Shown: piece after piece, positions 21,053 through 32,615 of the stretch
Numbering within the stretch: position 1 is the stretch's first letter
Layout: each line of letters opens with the position of its first letter
NCBI RefSeq assembly: GCF_910592395.1
Contig: NC_088309.1
Span: forward strand, 16,308,599 to 16,372,598
Origin: Lineus longissimus
Lineage: Eukaryota > Nemertea > Pilidiophora > Heteronemertea > Lineidae
DNA: 64,000 nucleotides
Direction of reading: 5' to 3'
The notes under the pieces: generated by a model
The model's input: the letters and a program-made list of their open reading frames with translations, nothing else
What the model was told of the DNA's origin: nothing
Databases searched by the model: none
Made by a program: the position numbers and the translations under genes

Positions 21053-23243
21053 CTGTCTTTTCATCGACAAACCACCGGTTCCTAATATTCAGGCCAAACC
21101 TACCTAATGATGGTACGTGGTAGAGGATCACAATACACGCATGGTAACGACCAATAGCAGTAGACTGTCAACTTGGAAGGCAGGCCTAGGTTTTAGAGGG
21201 GCTGCTGTATGTTTCGCAGGTGACCTAATAGGGTTACGTCATTTGTACGGACGAGTGCCGCGGCGGAATAATACGGGGTGTCCCACAAAATACTCCACCG
21301 GTTTTTACAGGATGTTTAATTTCAAAATTTGAGTACCTTAAAAAGCGTAAAAAAGGCATATCAAGGCTTGTTTGCTAAGTGTAATGGATGATTGAAAGGA
21401 ACTTCGAACAACAATGTCTGGTCCATAGTTTGGAATCCGGGAGAATTACCTTAGCATTTTAGTTGGGACAACACGTAGGCCTAAAAGGGAAAAAACTATT
21501 GAGTAATCAGTGAGGTTTCAGGCATATATAAAGTTTGGGTACTGTCGGAAACCTCTTCTTGCCTTGCCTACAACTTGTAGAAATATGGATGAGCCACTGC
21601 CTAAAAGAAAGCGTAGTTATTCCGTGTCGGAGAAGCTGCGATACCTGCGATACTTTGAGGTTGCCATTGGAAATGGCACTGTGCGAACGATGACAGAATT
21701 TGCCAACCACCACAACATACCTTTTGAGACGTTTCGCAGGTGGAACCGTCATGACCTGGAATTGAAGGAGGAGCAGAACCGGGGCAAAGACCAAAAGGTG
21801 AAGCAGAGGATGATTGGTTACTGGCCTGAGGTCGATGACCAACTAGAAATTTGGTTCCGGGATGTTTGGCAAAGACGTCTACCTGTTGTGATCCAGGATG
21901 TCCAGGAGAAGGCCGTGCAACTATTCCAGACCTGGTGGGAAGCCCTCCCAGAAGAGCGCCGACAACTCGCCACAGAGGCAAAACCACTAATGCATGATTT
22001 CCATGCATCCAACGGCTGGGTGGAACTTTTTATGAAGAGGAAGGACATCAGCCTGCGAAAGGTCATGAAGAACACTACCACCATTCCAGAAAACGCCGTT
22101 GTCCTGGTTGGAAACTTTCACGATGAAATAACCAACACCACCAAAAATTTGGTATACGAATGCGCCTGTTTTTCAACATGGACCAGACTTTCCTCCTTTT
22201 TGACCTCCGCCTAATGTACACCCTCAATGAGAAAGGTGCCAAGGCTGTTGATGTACGAACCTCCAGGAAGAATGCAAAGCTGGGATGTTCTGTTACACTT
22301 CGCGTGGCGGCGAATGGCGATAAGATGCGAGCCCACGTCACCTTTCCGAGAAGAGGATTTGTTTGCGCGCTTCGAGCTCTGGAAGAGGCCGAGTTGCCTG
22401 AAACGTTGTGGTCACATCGTCCGCCACGGGATGGGTAAGACAGGAGACGAGTCACCATTGGCTTGACGAAATCTTCATCCCATACGTCCATGAGGCCCAT
22501 GCTGAACATTTCATACTTTTGGTGGATCAGTTCAGAGTACATCGAACGGAGAACTTCAGGAATCGTCTCACTGCAGAAGGGGGCAGACTCAACTTTGTAC
22601 CGGCCGGATGCACATCTTTGGCACAACCCCTGGATGTGGCTGTCATGAGATCCTTCAAATGTCATGCCAAACAAGCATGGAAGTCATGGAAGACCGAAAA
22701 CACCAACGAAGCAGGCCAGTGTGATCCAATTGCAGGGCAGTAAGCAATCGGGTCAACAGAGAAAATCGACAACCAGACCAGAATAAAAATCCAAAATAAT
22801 GAATAAAAAAAAAAAACAGAAATGAGAAATAAAAAATAAAAACAATGAATAAAGGCAAAAAAAGATGAATAAAGATTGGATGAAAGCCAATCTGAATAAA
22901 CCTGAATGCATGAAGCATCGCTGTCTTGAAGTGATGCTGGTAGAGCCCCCAAAAGGCCTGTGATGCGTTTTATGTGAGAAAGGGTTAACGTTGATCTATC
23001 AAACAGACCCAAACCGCAAAACCGCAAAACCGCACTGAAACCGCAAACTCAGACCGCAAACCACAATAAACGCGAGCGCATTGCATATCCCATGTGTCTC
23101 GTTAGGCCAATCTGTCATTCTACTAGTAATACACCTACTTCATTCAACTTTCGACCAATGAGTGAAATGGTATTGTGCCCTGTGCTCGCGGTAGGCGTAT
23201 GCATTAAGCCTAATGAACCGGTCTTACATCGATGAAAAGACAG
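21053..23243 (+). mobile_element. Pogo/Tigger-like DNA transposon 1
   Basis: Inverted ends starting CTGTCTTTTCATCGA (21053 and, reversed, 23243) are flanked by TA on both sides (21051-21052, 23244-23245), as expected for the Tc1-mariner/pogo group. The right end lies three bases from the start of Harbinger 2. The interior has one transposase gene and an A-rich stretch (about 22780-22880). Confidence 0.82.
21585..22743 (+). pseudogene. Pogo-like transposase (HTH + DDE_1), two frameshifts
   Basis: The start is taken at ATG 21585 (MDEPLPKRKRSYSVSEK), matching the start of copy 2. The N-terminal HTH is seen in RSYSVSEKL...NIPFETFRRW. A CENP-B/Tc5-type second HTH region follows (VVIQDVQEKAVQLF...FHASNGWVELFMKR). 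The DDE domain has FNMDQTFLLFD (first Asp), a middle block, and LLVDQFRVHRT (second Asp), then CTSLAQPLDVAV. One base is missing in the T run at 22169-22173 and another near 22403-22407, so three frames are needed. The frame stops at 22743 within the C-terminal helix that continues in copy 2, possibly at a former donor (GTAAGC). Confidence 0.82.
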
Positions 23244-23498
23244 TATGGCCCGAACTTATAAAAGGTGTTTTTCTCTTAGACAAGTCTAAATCGCCTAGAC
23301 AAGTCTAAATCTATCGTTTAGCATAAACAGCTACTACAGAAGGATGTTTAGTTTGGACGTGTCTAAAACTGTCATCCAAGATAGACTAGGGTGTCTAAAT
23401 AACAAAGGAATTGAAAAACATACCTGGGGGCTTGTTTTGCAGCTGTTTAAGCTTATGATTCATACATGTAGAGGAGGTTACGGCGTGTGGTCGGCAGA

Positions 23499-24592
23499 AT
23501 GGATGCTCTTGCTATACTTGAATTTGCACAAGACGAACGAGAGGAGCATGAAAATGAAATTCAGAGAAGACGCATGAGGGTGTTCAGGGACAGAGAAAAT
23601 CCTTTAGAAGAAACATTTCGATGGCTACTCGATCTCATCAGTGAAGACCTACGTCGGCCAACTCGGCGAAACCAAGCACTCACACCACTTTTGCAACTGG
23701 CGATTGCTCTTCGTTTTTATGCAAATGGTGCATTTCAACATGTCACTGGAGATACCTGTGGTGTGTCACAATGGGCCTGCGGCGAAGCTATCCATCGAGT
23801 CACAAGGGAAATATGTGATAGAAAGGGAAATTTTATAACTTTTCCCGAAACCCAGGCGGAAAGTCTAAGGGTGCAGCAAGGATTCCGCGATATTGCGCAA
23901 TTCCCAGGTGTAATTGGTGCTCTCGATGGTTCGCACGTTCCCATCGCAAACCCAGGAGGAATTAATGCCCAGCGTTTCATGAATCGAAAGGGTTACTATA
24001 GCCTGAACTGCCAAATTGTTTGTGACCATGAGTTATGCTTCACCAATGTCGTCTCCAGATGGTACGGCTCTGCGCACGATTCCAGAATCTTTGAGGAATC
24101 ACGACTTTGCCAAAGATTCAGAGCAGGAGAGCTCCAGGGTATTTTGCTGGGTGACCCAGCATACACGTGCACCAGATATATGTTGACTCCGGTTCGTGAA
24201 CCAAGAAACGTTGCAGAGCGGAATTACAATCAAGCCCAAAGGAGGACAAGAGGGGTCATCGAGAGAGCGTTTGGGGTTTGGAAAAGACGATTCCATGCTG
24301 TTGGTAGGGGAAATACCCTTCGATGTTCAGTAAGTAAACCCAGGAGATTTAACAAATTTCACCCCACCACTCACCTATATTTCACATCAACCTCATGCTT
24401 ACAAGCCTCACCTAATCTGAACCATACCGTAGGACTCCGATTGGCCTACATTGTTGAAAAAACGGTACCATCTGAATACTAAAAAATGGTGCTGGGTTCA
24501 ACACCAAAATTTTGTATTCATTAAGGACCTATACCGTTTTTAGCTCACCTCTTAGCAGAGGTGAGCTTATCCAATACCGTGGCGTCCGTCGT

Positions 24593-24639
<47 letters not shown>

Positions 24640-26279
24640 CGTCGTCCGTTAGCAGGGCACGTTTCGTAACTGTTAGAGCTATTGAGTTGAAACTTGGTAC
24701 ACATGTACCCTTATGTAATGACACCTTGGAGACCAAGTTTCGGTCCGATTCGTTTCATAGTTTGGCCACCAGGGGGCCAAACGTTAAAAGTGAAAATATG
24801 CAATATCTCCCTTAATAGTAGTCGGGAAATTTTGAAAAAAATATGGTAGGTACTTCTAGCAAAGGTGCATCATATATCCTCCGGGTTTTTGATTTGACCT
24901 CCTTTTCAAGGTCACAGAGGTCAAATGGTGTAAATTGGCCGTTAGGATGTAACGATGGCACGTTTCTAAACTGCAATGACTATTGATACCAAATTTGGTA
25001 CACATTTACCCCTTAGTCAGGTGATCTCAGGGACCGAAGTTTGGTCCAATATGATATACCACTTGACCACCAGGGGGCAAAATCCAAAAACCTTAAAAAT
25101 GTGATTATTCCTTAACTTCTTGCCCGATTGCCACCAATTTGATATCATGGGTACATCTAACCACCATACAGTATATGTCACACAGGTTTTTAATTTGACC
25201 TTCTTGTCAAGGTCACAGAGGTCAAATGGCGTAAATTTGCCGTCAGGCCGTAACAATGGCACGTTTCTTAACTGCAATGACTATTGATCACAAATTAAGT
25301 ACACATGTACCCCTTGGTCAGGTGATCTTAGGTACCGAAGTTTGGTGCGATCTGATTTGCCGTTTGGCCTCCAGGGAGGGGGCCAAATCCTAAATTCTTC
25401 AAAATGCCATTATTCCTAGTAATGACTTGCCCGTTTGGCACCAATTTTATATCATAGGTACATCTAATTCTAACAACCATTCAATGTGTCACCCGGGTCT
25501 TCTTTGATTTGACCTACTTTTCAAGGTCACAGAGGTCGAATGTACTGTAAATTTGCCATTTTGGGGAAATTGTAATTGCTTGGACCTACATCAAACCTAA
25601 CACTACATGACACAATACCATGCTCTTTATCCATCTTTCCTCCACATGAGGTGAGCACAATGGCCCTGGCCATTTCATTTGGTGTTATAATAATAATATA
25701 TAATACGAGTCTTATATAGTGCAGTATCCAACCATTAACTGGCCGCTCAAAGCGCTTGACATCCTCAACACCATAATTTGGTACTGGGGCGATACTATAA
25801 TTTGGTACTGAGCTGGTACCATTAAATGGTATTGAATCTGTCAGTACCAAAAACTGGTATTGACATTTGAGTGAATACAAATAAATGGTATTCAGAATTT
25901 CCGGTACCATTTTGGAATACCAAATTACGATATTCAGACCTGGTCAATACAATTTTTCGGTGCCGGGCTAATACCGTTTTTTTACAGTGTAATGGCTTCC
26001 AACAGAATGGTGAACCCTGAATTTTTATCTGCTTGGATACCAGTTCGCGATCGGTTATACTAACTGGCATGATTTTTTCAGTTGCAGCACAATATGGCCA
26101 TAATCATCGCTACAGCATGTCTCCACAACTTGGCCATTCGCAGAAACGATCCACTTCCAGATGATTATCATGGTGATGCCAATATGCGCCGAGAGCCAGC
26201 AGAGGAAGCGCATCATCATGAAGCTAACCTACGAGGCAACTTATTTCGCCAAAGATTCATAAGACAACACTTCCAGTAA
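23499..26279 (+). CDS. Harbinger 2 transposase (HARBI1-like), intact, two exons
   Basis: Exon 1 is 23499-24329 and exon 2 is 26082-26279, joined across donor GTAAGT and acceptor TTTTTTCAG in phase 0, giving 342 codons. Seen motifs: LLDLISEDLRRPTRRNQALTP, QLAIALRFYANGAFQ (helix-turn-helix region), VIGALDGSHVPI (first Asp), SAHDSRIFEES (second Asp), LLGDPAYTC, and RRTRGVIERAFGVWKRRF (catalytic Glu). Exon 2 gives the typical IIIATACLHNLAI end. The length matches the HARBI1 family (about 350). No lesion was seen, so it could encode an active enzyme that would work with the Myb-like protein encoded at 26332-27532. ATG 23499 is the first in-frame ATG near the family start (MDALAILEF). Confidence 0.88.
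24449..25990. repeat. MITE in the Harbinger 2 intron, itself split by repeat B
   Basis: The ends TTGAAAAAACGGTACC (24453) and, reversed from 25990, TGTAAAAAAACGGTA resemble each other as inverted repeats. The interior is full of short inverted motifs with TGGTA/TACCA (25740-25930). Repeat B copy 2 sits between 24536 and 25680. Borders are approximate. Confidence 0.42.
24536..25680 (+). mobile_element. Noncoding repeat B, copy 2
   Basis: It is collinear with copies 1 and 3, from TTTTTAGCTCACCTC to GGCCATTTCATTT, with only scattered base differences by eye and a (GTC)n tract of its own length. It lies inside the transposase intron of Harbinger 2. Confidence 0.85.
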
Positions 26280-26331
26280 GTTTTTATAACCTTTATTTCA
26301 TTCATCATGTCATATAGGATACATCCATAGG

Positions 26332-27532
26332 CTACAGGTCAATGCGGAGTTTTCGAATTTTTTCCTTGTAGTAGTCCATCTTCGCCTCGTAGGCACGCTT
26401 CTTAAATTTTGCTGCCTCCTGCTGCAAATTAAGCAAACTCATTTTTTGTTCATGTTCATCTTTCAGGTAGGCAAGTGCTTGGTCGGTCTTCTTTAAGACA
26501 GGAGATTCATCGGACATGGTAGCCCTCTTCTCAAGGCTGGAAAGAAGAATGCAAAGTCATTTAGCAACGCGTGTGGTCAGGAACTCCAAAGTGTTGGAGG
26601 TCCATAGTGTAAAGTGATTAGATTTGACTGATACATCGTTGTATTCCATTCACTGCTTACCTTTTACTAGAACGTGGTTTCCTGGGGGTTGCGGCAGAGC
26701 TGTTGTGAAGATCGTAGTTACCTCCAGTATATTCAACTTCCCCATCCACATCTTTCAGGAATGTTTCCGCGGCTGGAGTGCAGCTGAAAAATAATGAAGG
26801 ATATCTTTTATTTTTATAACGACTGTGGAGAATGGCGGGCCTAATAACAACCCAATAGAATGTTATAATAAAGTATCATGATAACTAATCACTTTTCGCA
26901 TTGTTATTTTATTTCTTTTCTATTTCGGAAAGTAGTTTATTTTTCAAAGGATGAGTTGATGTCAGTCATTTGGATAGTATTTCAGTATAAGTAAATCTCA
27001 CTTCGTTTTTGCTGCATATACCTTTGCCTGTTTTTTATGAAAGTTAATTCAAACAGATGACCAATATTTACCTTCCCAGATCGTCAGCGCTTGTTGATGG
27101 TAAGGGTTCATCAATGACGTCATCAGCAACTACAGGAACGGAAGGGGCATCGTCATCCACAGGATTATGTAGTTGTTGCAGATCCCCAGGTATGATATTC
27201 AGAATGGCAAGGATTTCGTCATCTACCTCCCCTACAGTGGCCGTCCCCCCTCCAGTTTTACCAAGGTCGATCTTTTTCTCACGGGCTACGGCCTTGGCCT
27301 TGATCTTCATTCGTCTCCAAAGGTCTTTCAGGTCCTTCGATGCGCACGGTGGACGTTCGGGAAATAAGGCATTCATTTCCCCTGCTATCTTCTCCCATGC
27401 TGCCTGTTTTCTCTTGTTTGCCTGGACATCCGTTCGCTTGTCTTTAACGATATCTTCATGAGCTCTTACCAGCTCAATTAGAGCTCTCCGCTGGTCCCGA
27501 GTGAAATTCTCACTTCTCTTTCTTCCCGACAT
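26332..27532 (-). CDS. Harbinger 2 Myb/SANT-like accessory protein, three exons, intact
   Basis: Exons on the minus strand are 27532-27072, 26783-26661 and 26536-26332. Donors are GTAAAT and GTAAGC, acceptors TTTTTCAG and TCTTTCCAG; phases agree (2, 2), giving 262 codons with no stop. Residues 1-85 form a Myb/SANT-like helix-turn-helix (FTRDQRRALIELVRAHEDI, KRKQAAWEKIAGEMNALF, KDLKDLWRRMKIKAKA). An acidic middle follows. The last exon is a charged helix, probably a coiled coil (LKDEHEQKMSLLNLQQEAAKFKKR...KEKIRKL). By analogy with known Harbinger pairs it should bind the element ends and the transposase. It is a different protein type from the MADF partner of Harbinger 1. Confidence 0.85.
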
Positions 27533-27860
27533 TGCCGAGCGATGTACGTCACTTTACGGCCTATGGGCTGAATGCTGTGCAAAGGAGTTCAGTTAAGGTC
27601 AACCCCATTCACCAAGTATTACATGATCGTCTGAACAAAGGAAATGCGATCTATGCTTCACATTGCATCACCAGCTGGACTAGTCTAGCTAGACAGACGT
27701 CCTTCTGTGGTTCAAATTTCCGATGAACACCAGTGTTTTGTAGGACATGTCTACCTCTAGTCTTACAAATGTTTAGGCTTAAACAGGTCCAAGTTAAACA
27801 AAAGAAAAACACGCTTTATAAGTTCGGCCCAATGTGTCCCAATAACAGCATAGACTTTGG

Positions 27861-28358
27861 TCAGAACATTTTGAAGGCCAGTTCATGGAACAAAGTATGT
27901 TCAGGACGAACTTCATTTTTACACACCTTACAACCTGCGTTATGTGGTATGGCTTCAGTTGGGCTATGTGGTATGGCATTAGCGGGGCGATGTGGTATGG
28001 CATCAGCTGGGCTATGTGGTATGGCATCAGCGGGGTCATGTGGTATGGCAGCAGCGGCACCACTCAAAGACTCAGACGTCGATGCTGACACAGTAGCAGG
28101 GTCTATTATTTCCAAACATCTGATTTCTTGAGAGTTTATTAAAAGTTTGAGGTCCTCATCATCATCTTCGTCTATATCGATCCAGTCGTTGAAGTTTCGT
28201 ACTCTAACTTGAAGGGAAATATCGTTAGCAGGTTTAAACTAGACTTGTCCAAAATTCTCTCTCTCAAAGACTTAGCATTAGAGGTGCTTGCAGGCAGTGA
28301 AAATACCTTCATTTTGTTTCTGAATGTCACACAGTATTGCCTGACTTCCTCACTCTCC
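27861..28358 (-). pseudogene. PB1-like domain protein fragment with short tandem repeats
   Basis: ATG at about 28358 follows an acceptor-like CTTTCAG. The sequence runs MESEEVRQYCVTFRNKMKVF, changes frame near 28233, then continues as LQVRVRNFNDWIDIDEDDDE, a pattern like a PB1-type domain (basic start, acidic end). A Ser-rich stretch leads into tandem AIPHSPAD repeats and a CKVCKNE end. It lies on the same strand and just downstream of the copy 2 finger element (29445-33877), so it may be that element's second gene. Domain assignment rests on pattern only. Confidence 0.4.
27945..28060. repeat. 24-bp minisatellite, about five units
   Basis: The unit is close to ATGTGGTATGGCATCAGCGG plus four bases, repeated about five times with small changes. 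On the minus strand it is in frame as AIPHSPAD-type repeats of the PB1-like fragment. Confidence 0.85.
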
Positions 28359-28419
28359 ATATTTAGATGTAACCTGAAAGTAGAAATACAGAAAAATATT
28401 TCAATGTACCTTCCCAAAA

Positions 28420-29444
28420 TACATGAGGATGGGTTTCAAATTCGATTTTAACTATTTCTTCCCTTCACCTCTCATTTCATTTGCCTTGCTGAACTGCGAG
28501 GGTCCAACGACCTAACCCTAAAATATGGCACATTGTCCAAGTATTCCGATACCACGAAAAAATTTGCCAAAAAAGACTCTTTGAACAGAGTGACATCACA
28601 ATAAAGTGCTGGCTCATAGCTTCTTCCAGGACAGTATGAGAAATGCTGAAAATCAAATTCATTTTTAGAATGTCCCTGAGGATAGGACACTAACACGTTT
28701 TGTGGGCAGTCAATTTTCAGCGAGTCGGCTCGAATCTGCAAAAAAATTAAAATGCGCAAAATATTCTATACTCAATGATACTGCAAGGCTCAAAAGAAGC
28801 GGTATCTCCTTGCAGTTTGCAACACAAATTTCAGGAATTACTCCACAATGAACCGACATGATAAGCAACTTTTTTTACACAATTCGTTCCTAAAAGTATG
28901 GAAATCAGTAGACTTGGGACATAAAATTTTGCCCTAACTGAAAATTGCTACACAATCAAAAAAAATCTATTTTGAGCCTTGTACTGGAATACACTTGCGC
29001 TGTTGCATGGGCCACAATCAGCAAAATTAAGCACTGATTGTTGTACTTTTTGGACTGAAAATTGACAACCTGTCCCAAACCTTTCCTGGGATTACAGTAA
29101 TTTGCTTTCTACAGAATGGATTAACGGTACGTGTTTACAATACATTTTGCGGGTGTTTCAAACAACAAATAGCCGTAAAAACAGGTAACTACAAGTGAAC
29201 CAACAAAAAGCTTTGCCCAAAACTGTGCCACGTTGTTTGCAATTTTTCAGAACACAAGGGATTTTAAGAGCAATTTGGGGGTTTTCAGGCAAAAGATGAT
29301 TGGTCAATGCCAGTTATTATAAAGAGTCCAAACTCAAACAATACCCAGTGTGTAAACCTTTTCCTTTCTGGGCAATTTTGTACTTAAAATTCATTACCGG
29401 AGCTGCCAAAATTGCTTTTAAAATCACAGCAGGGAGTACCTTTT
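28420..29444. other. No gene recognised
   Basis: A minus-strand open frame at 28759-28472 has a plausible protein-like composition (LKIDCPQNVLVSYPQG..., YEPALYCDVTLFKESF), but I recognise no family and see no clear splice context. It could be a further exon of the 27.9-33.9 kb element. The remainder is AT-rich without features. Confidence 0.3.
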
Positions 29445-31430
29445 TCAATTCAGTTGCACAGAGCTTTTCAGTACAATATACATGTAGTTGGAACCATCTT
29501 CCCCTTTATCATAAGAATTGCACGTATGCAGTGGGTGGTAGTCCACTAGTTCATTCGTCTGAAGTAGGAAGTGATTGAATGGATCTGCTGAGTGGACCTC
29601 ATATGCGAAGAAGTGGTCATCGAAGCCGTCTGTTTCCAAAACTATCCCAAATAGATAGACATCCTCCCCCACAGTGTAGACGGCCATCAGTTTACCAAAT
29701 ACTGGCATTGTGTCCAATTCGCCGATGACCAAGATCATACCTGAACGATACTCTGTTCCTCCACATTCAACCCTGCTAGCCGAATATATTTGGTCAGTGC
29801 CATTGAGATTTTCAATTCTTTGAAGCAGCAGGTTTCCACCTTCAATTTCGTTCACAGTAACAAGTTCAGCACTCTCAACTTTCACATCCTCCTTGAGGGC
29901 ACTACCTGTATGCCAGAGGTGACACTGCTTAATCTGATTTCTGATGGCAATTGTGAAACCTATGTCCTTGAAATTACAAACTACACTAGCAAGAGCTTTC
30001 CCTAAAGCATGTCTTGCCTCAAACCTCATGCACCAACATTTATCAATGGTCCTCAGATTGCCCGAGGATAGTGCACCATGAAATGGTGCTTGGGTGTGAG
30101 GGAAGCATCTGGATACAGCACATTGAACAGGTGGTGGTGATCTGCAATGAACTGTTGAAGATGACAAACCATCCTGACTGTTACTTCTCTAGCAAACACA
30201 ATATCCATGATCCTTCGAAGCAGAAGGAACAATTCCAAATGACGATTTTCTCTTGGAATTTTGTCACCAATCAAGAGAGGGAGATAGTGCAGCAAACACC
30301 ACATCTGAGATGCACTATTCTTGAGAGTAATATCCCTATTTGCCAAAGGCCCAGCAGCAATAGTTGCTGGCCTGTTCTTCTGGTCTTCAAAACCATAATG
30401 GAAACTACCTATCCTCCTATTCAACAGCTCAAGAGGGAAGTATTTGTCATTAGAAATGAACTGATGTAGCATCAGTTTGCACTCTAGTTTGCCAACCCCC
30501 TCAAGAATGTCATGCATTATATCCGGACAGTAGATTTCAGTTACATGAAAGAATCTTGACTCATTCAACACACATTCCTTCTTGATACCATGAGCTGCAA
30601 CAGATGCCGGCTCTTCCAATAGCATCTGCACATTCAGCTCATAGTTTTCTTTTGTGCGCAATTCACATTGGTCATCAGAGAAGCACTCTTGGAAATCCGC
30701 TCTTCGTGTAACACATGTACGGCAAGGATGGTTGGCTGTGAAGCTCTCTACCAAGCCACTAATACAGTTGGCCCCCAAATTGTCCGCAGGGGTTTGCACA
30801 AGTGTTCCCCTTCTATTCACAACTTGCCCATCACAAAGTGTTATCTCTATACCCTGAGGACTTTCTAATTGATGTAATTCCTCCATGAATGGTTCAAGGA
30901 TTTTATCAAAGCCATATTTCTTCAGATCAGTAGTTTTGAATATCCCTAGCATATGAATGTTCTTCAAAGCCGAATTGAACCGAGGGTACAGATTTTGTAT
31001 CGTGTAATACAAAACACCCATTTTGTGGACACCCCTCTTAGACCCCAGGGGATTCACAACTTCAGACTCATCAAAGTATAGTGTTGGGATCAATCATGAA
31101 CAGAGGATGGAGTCTGTACTGTTCACCATCGGAGTATCTCCGCATGATTCCATCAGTTGACCTACTGGCGCCATCTGGACCTAGTTCATTATCTACCATT
31201 GGATCACTAAGCACCACACCCAGAGTTTCTACAATTGGAATGTACTGAAATGTATCTCTGACAAGTTTTTGCTCCTGTTGCCCCTCATCACCATCAACAG
31301 CCGTCCTATAATGAGTCCCAAGGACAACAGTCTGTGGTTTAAACAAGGCCCATATTGTCAACAAAATATATCTCCTGTTTGTAACGAGTTTCCAAACCGG
31401 TAAATGGACTTCCAGCACTGCTGAAAACCA
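29445..31430 (-). pseudogene. HDLxEG-type transposon protein, copy 2, core and C-terminal part
   Basis: From 31430 downward the frames give GSPFTGLETRYKQEIYF, PQTVVLGTHY, FQYIPIVETLGVVL, LYFDESEVVNPLGSKRGVHK, CRTCVTRRADF, PDIMHDILEG, WCLLHYLPLLIGDKI, TPKHHFMVHYP, CWCMRFEARHALGK and VDYHPLHTC. These match copy 1 (202-2885) block by block, though the two are clearly diverged. Three single-base frame changes are visible, near 31348, 31085 and 30060. The conserved core probably carries the catalytic activity, but I cannot assign acidic catalytic residues, so the enzyme class stays open. Confidence 0.62.
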
Positions 31431-31504
31431 ACATCAGTTCATTAAAGAGATATGAATTCTGATCTACTCCATGGTCAATCAAGACACCCTTAGCTTTTTT
31501 CCCC

Positions 31505-32615
31505 ATATATATATATATATGTTTATTCGTACAAAACTAGTACAGATTGTTGTGCATAGTGCAGATTAACTTGTCTTTGAACCTTAAGTGCATTACAAAA
31601 ACGTATCTTATGTATTATTAAATAGTGCAAAGGAAGTCTATAATTTGTCCTAACTCTTCCTTTGATAAGAGACAATGACCGGAATCCCTCAATTTTAGTA
31701 GCTTTCTGATTTGCTGTGCGATTCTAAATGATTCAGTGTTCTCATCAACTCCATTTACAATTGAATATGAGTAATTTATGCGGACAGCGTCATATTTACA
31801 AAAACCATATTTCCGACTGATTTTGATAAAGTTTTTACTCAGGTACGACGCGCTTCCCTCCAGTAACAAGTTCTTACATAACATTAAGTAAATGTTATCT
31901 GATTTGAATATATGTTCGATGTATCTCAATGTCCTCCTTTCCAAAAGTGTCTCCATATCACAATCACTGATTATAAGCGGAATTAACTGATTATGAGTCC
32001 TACTCGTTATACACATAATCTTTCTTACACATTTCCTCCATGCTGTATATACATTTTCAATGTAATGAGATGTTGTGTCCCAGAACTGAAAACCATATAG
32101 ACAGGTAGCAAAACTCTTAAAGAGAGCATATCGAATGTCTGCATTTGCATGACCGAAGTACGCCATTACCATATTAGTCTTTTTATATAGTTCATTAATA
32201 CCAAGGTCAACTCTTCTACGCTGTACATCTGGACCTAACAGAAATCCGAGGTGGACCTCCGATTCCACTGCATATAACCTATTTCCGTCAAACATTATAT
32301 AGTCTATTACGATATCTAAACCTTTGGCAAACACAATACATTTACTTTTTTTCGCATTGAATGTTATTTTGTAATCTAACGAGTATAATTTGGCAATTTT
32401 TAACATCCTTGTCAACGCCCAGATGGTGGGTGCCAGTATTATTACGTCGTCCGCATAGGCAAACACTCCGGCATAAACATGGCCTATGCGGCACCCCACT
32501 CCCGACTCCTGCATGCTCACCAGTAGGTGGTCTAAATACAGATTGAATAATATCGGTGACAATACACCACCTTGCTTCACCCCATTTGTGGCGGTGAACG
32601 GATTTGATACGTAAG
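31505..32615 (-). mobile_element. 5'-truncated CR1-like non-LTR retrotransposon
   Basis: On the minus strand the RT shows NGVKQGGVLSPILFNLYLD, then VFAYADDVIILAP (catalytic YADD) and the thumb ITFNAKKSKCIVF, followed by a C-terminal domain to the stop at 31618. The 5' part (endonuclease and N-terminal RT) is absent, as in target-primed truncated copies. The 3' end is an AATAAA-like segment followed by (AT)n at 31513-31530. The insertion interrupts the zinc-finger gene of copy 2. A direct repeat around ATACATATG/GTAAGATAC at 32610-32650 may mark the target. Confidence 0.8.

Larger units (their letters stand above)
23247..27830. mobile_element. PIF/Harbinger DNA transposon 2, apparently intact
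   Basis: Inverted ends near GGCCCGAACTTATAAAAGG (23247) and GGGCCGAACTTATAAAGCG (reverse of 27830) bracket two convergent genes: a DDE transposase (plus) and a Myb-like protein (minus). The flanks read TAT and AAT, so a clean 3-bp target duplication is not certain. Both reading frames are open after splicing, unlike Harbinger 1. The transposase intron is swollen by a MITE and repeat B. Confidence 0.82.

Noticed and set aside
21275-21300. GGGGTGTCCCACAAAATAC as a possible mariner-like end
   Set aside because: Only one copy, inside pogo-like element 1, with no inverted partner found.
27733-28131. Plus-strand open frame with CGMASAG repeats
   Set aside because: Shadow of the 24-bp minisatellite; the minus strand has the better coding context.
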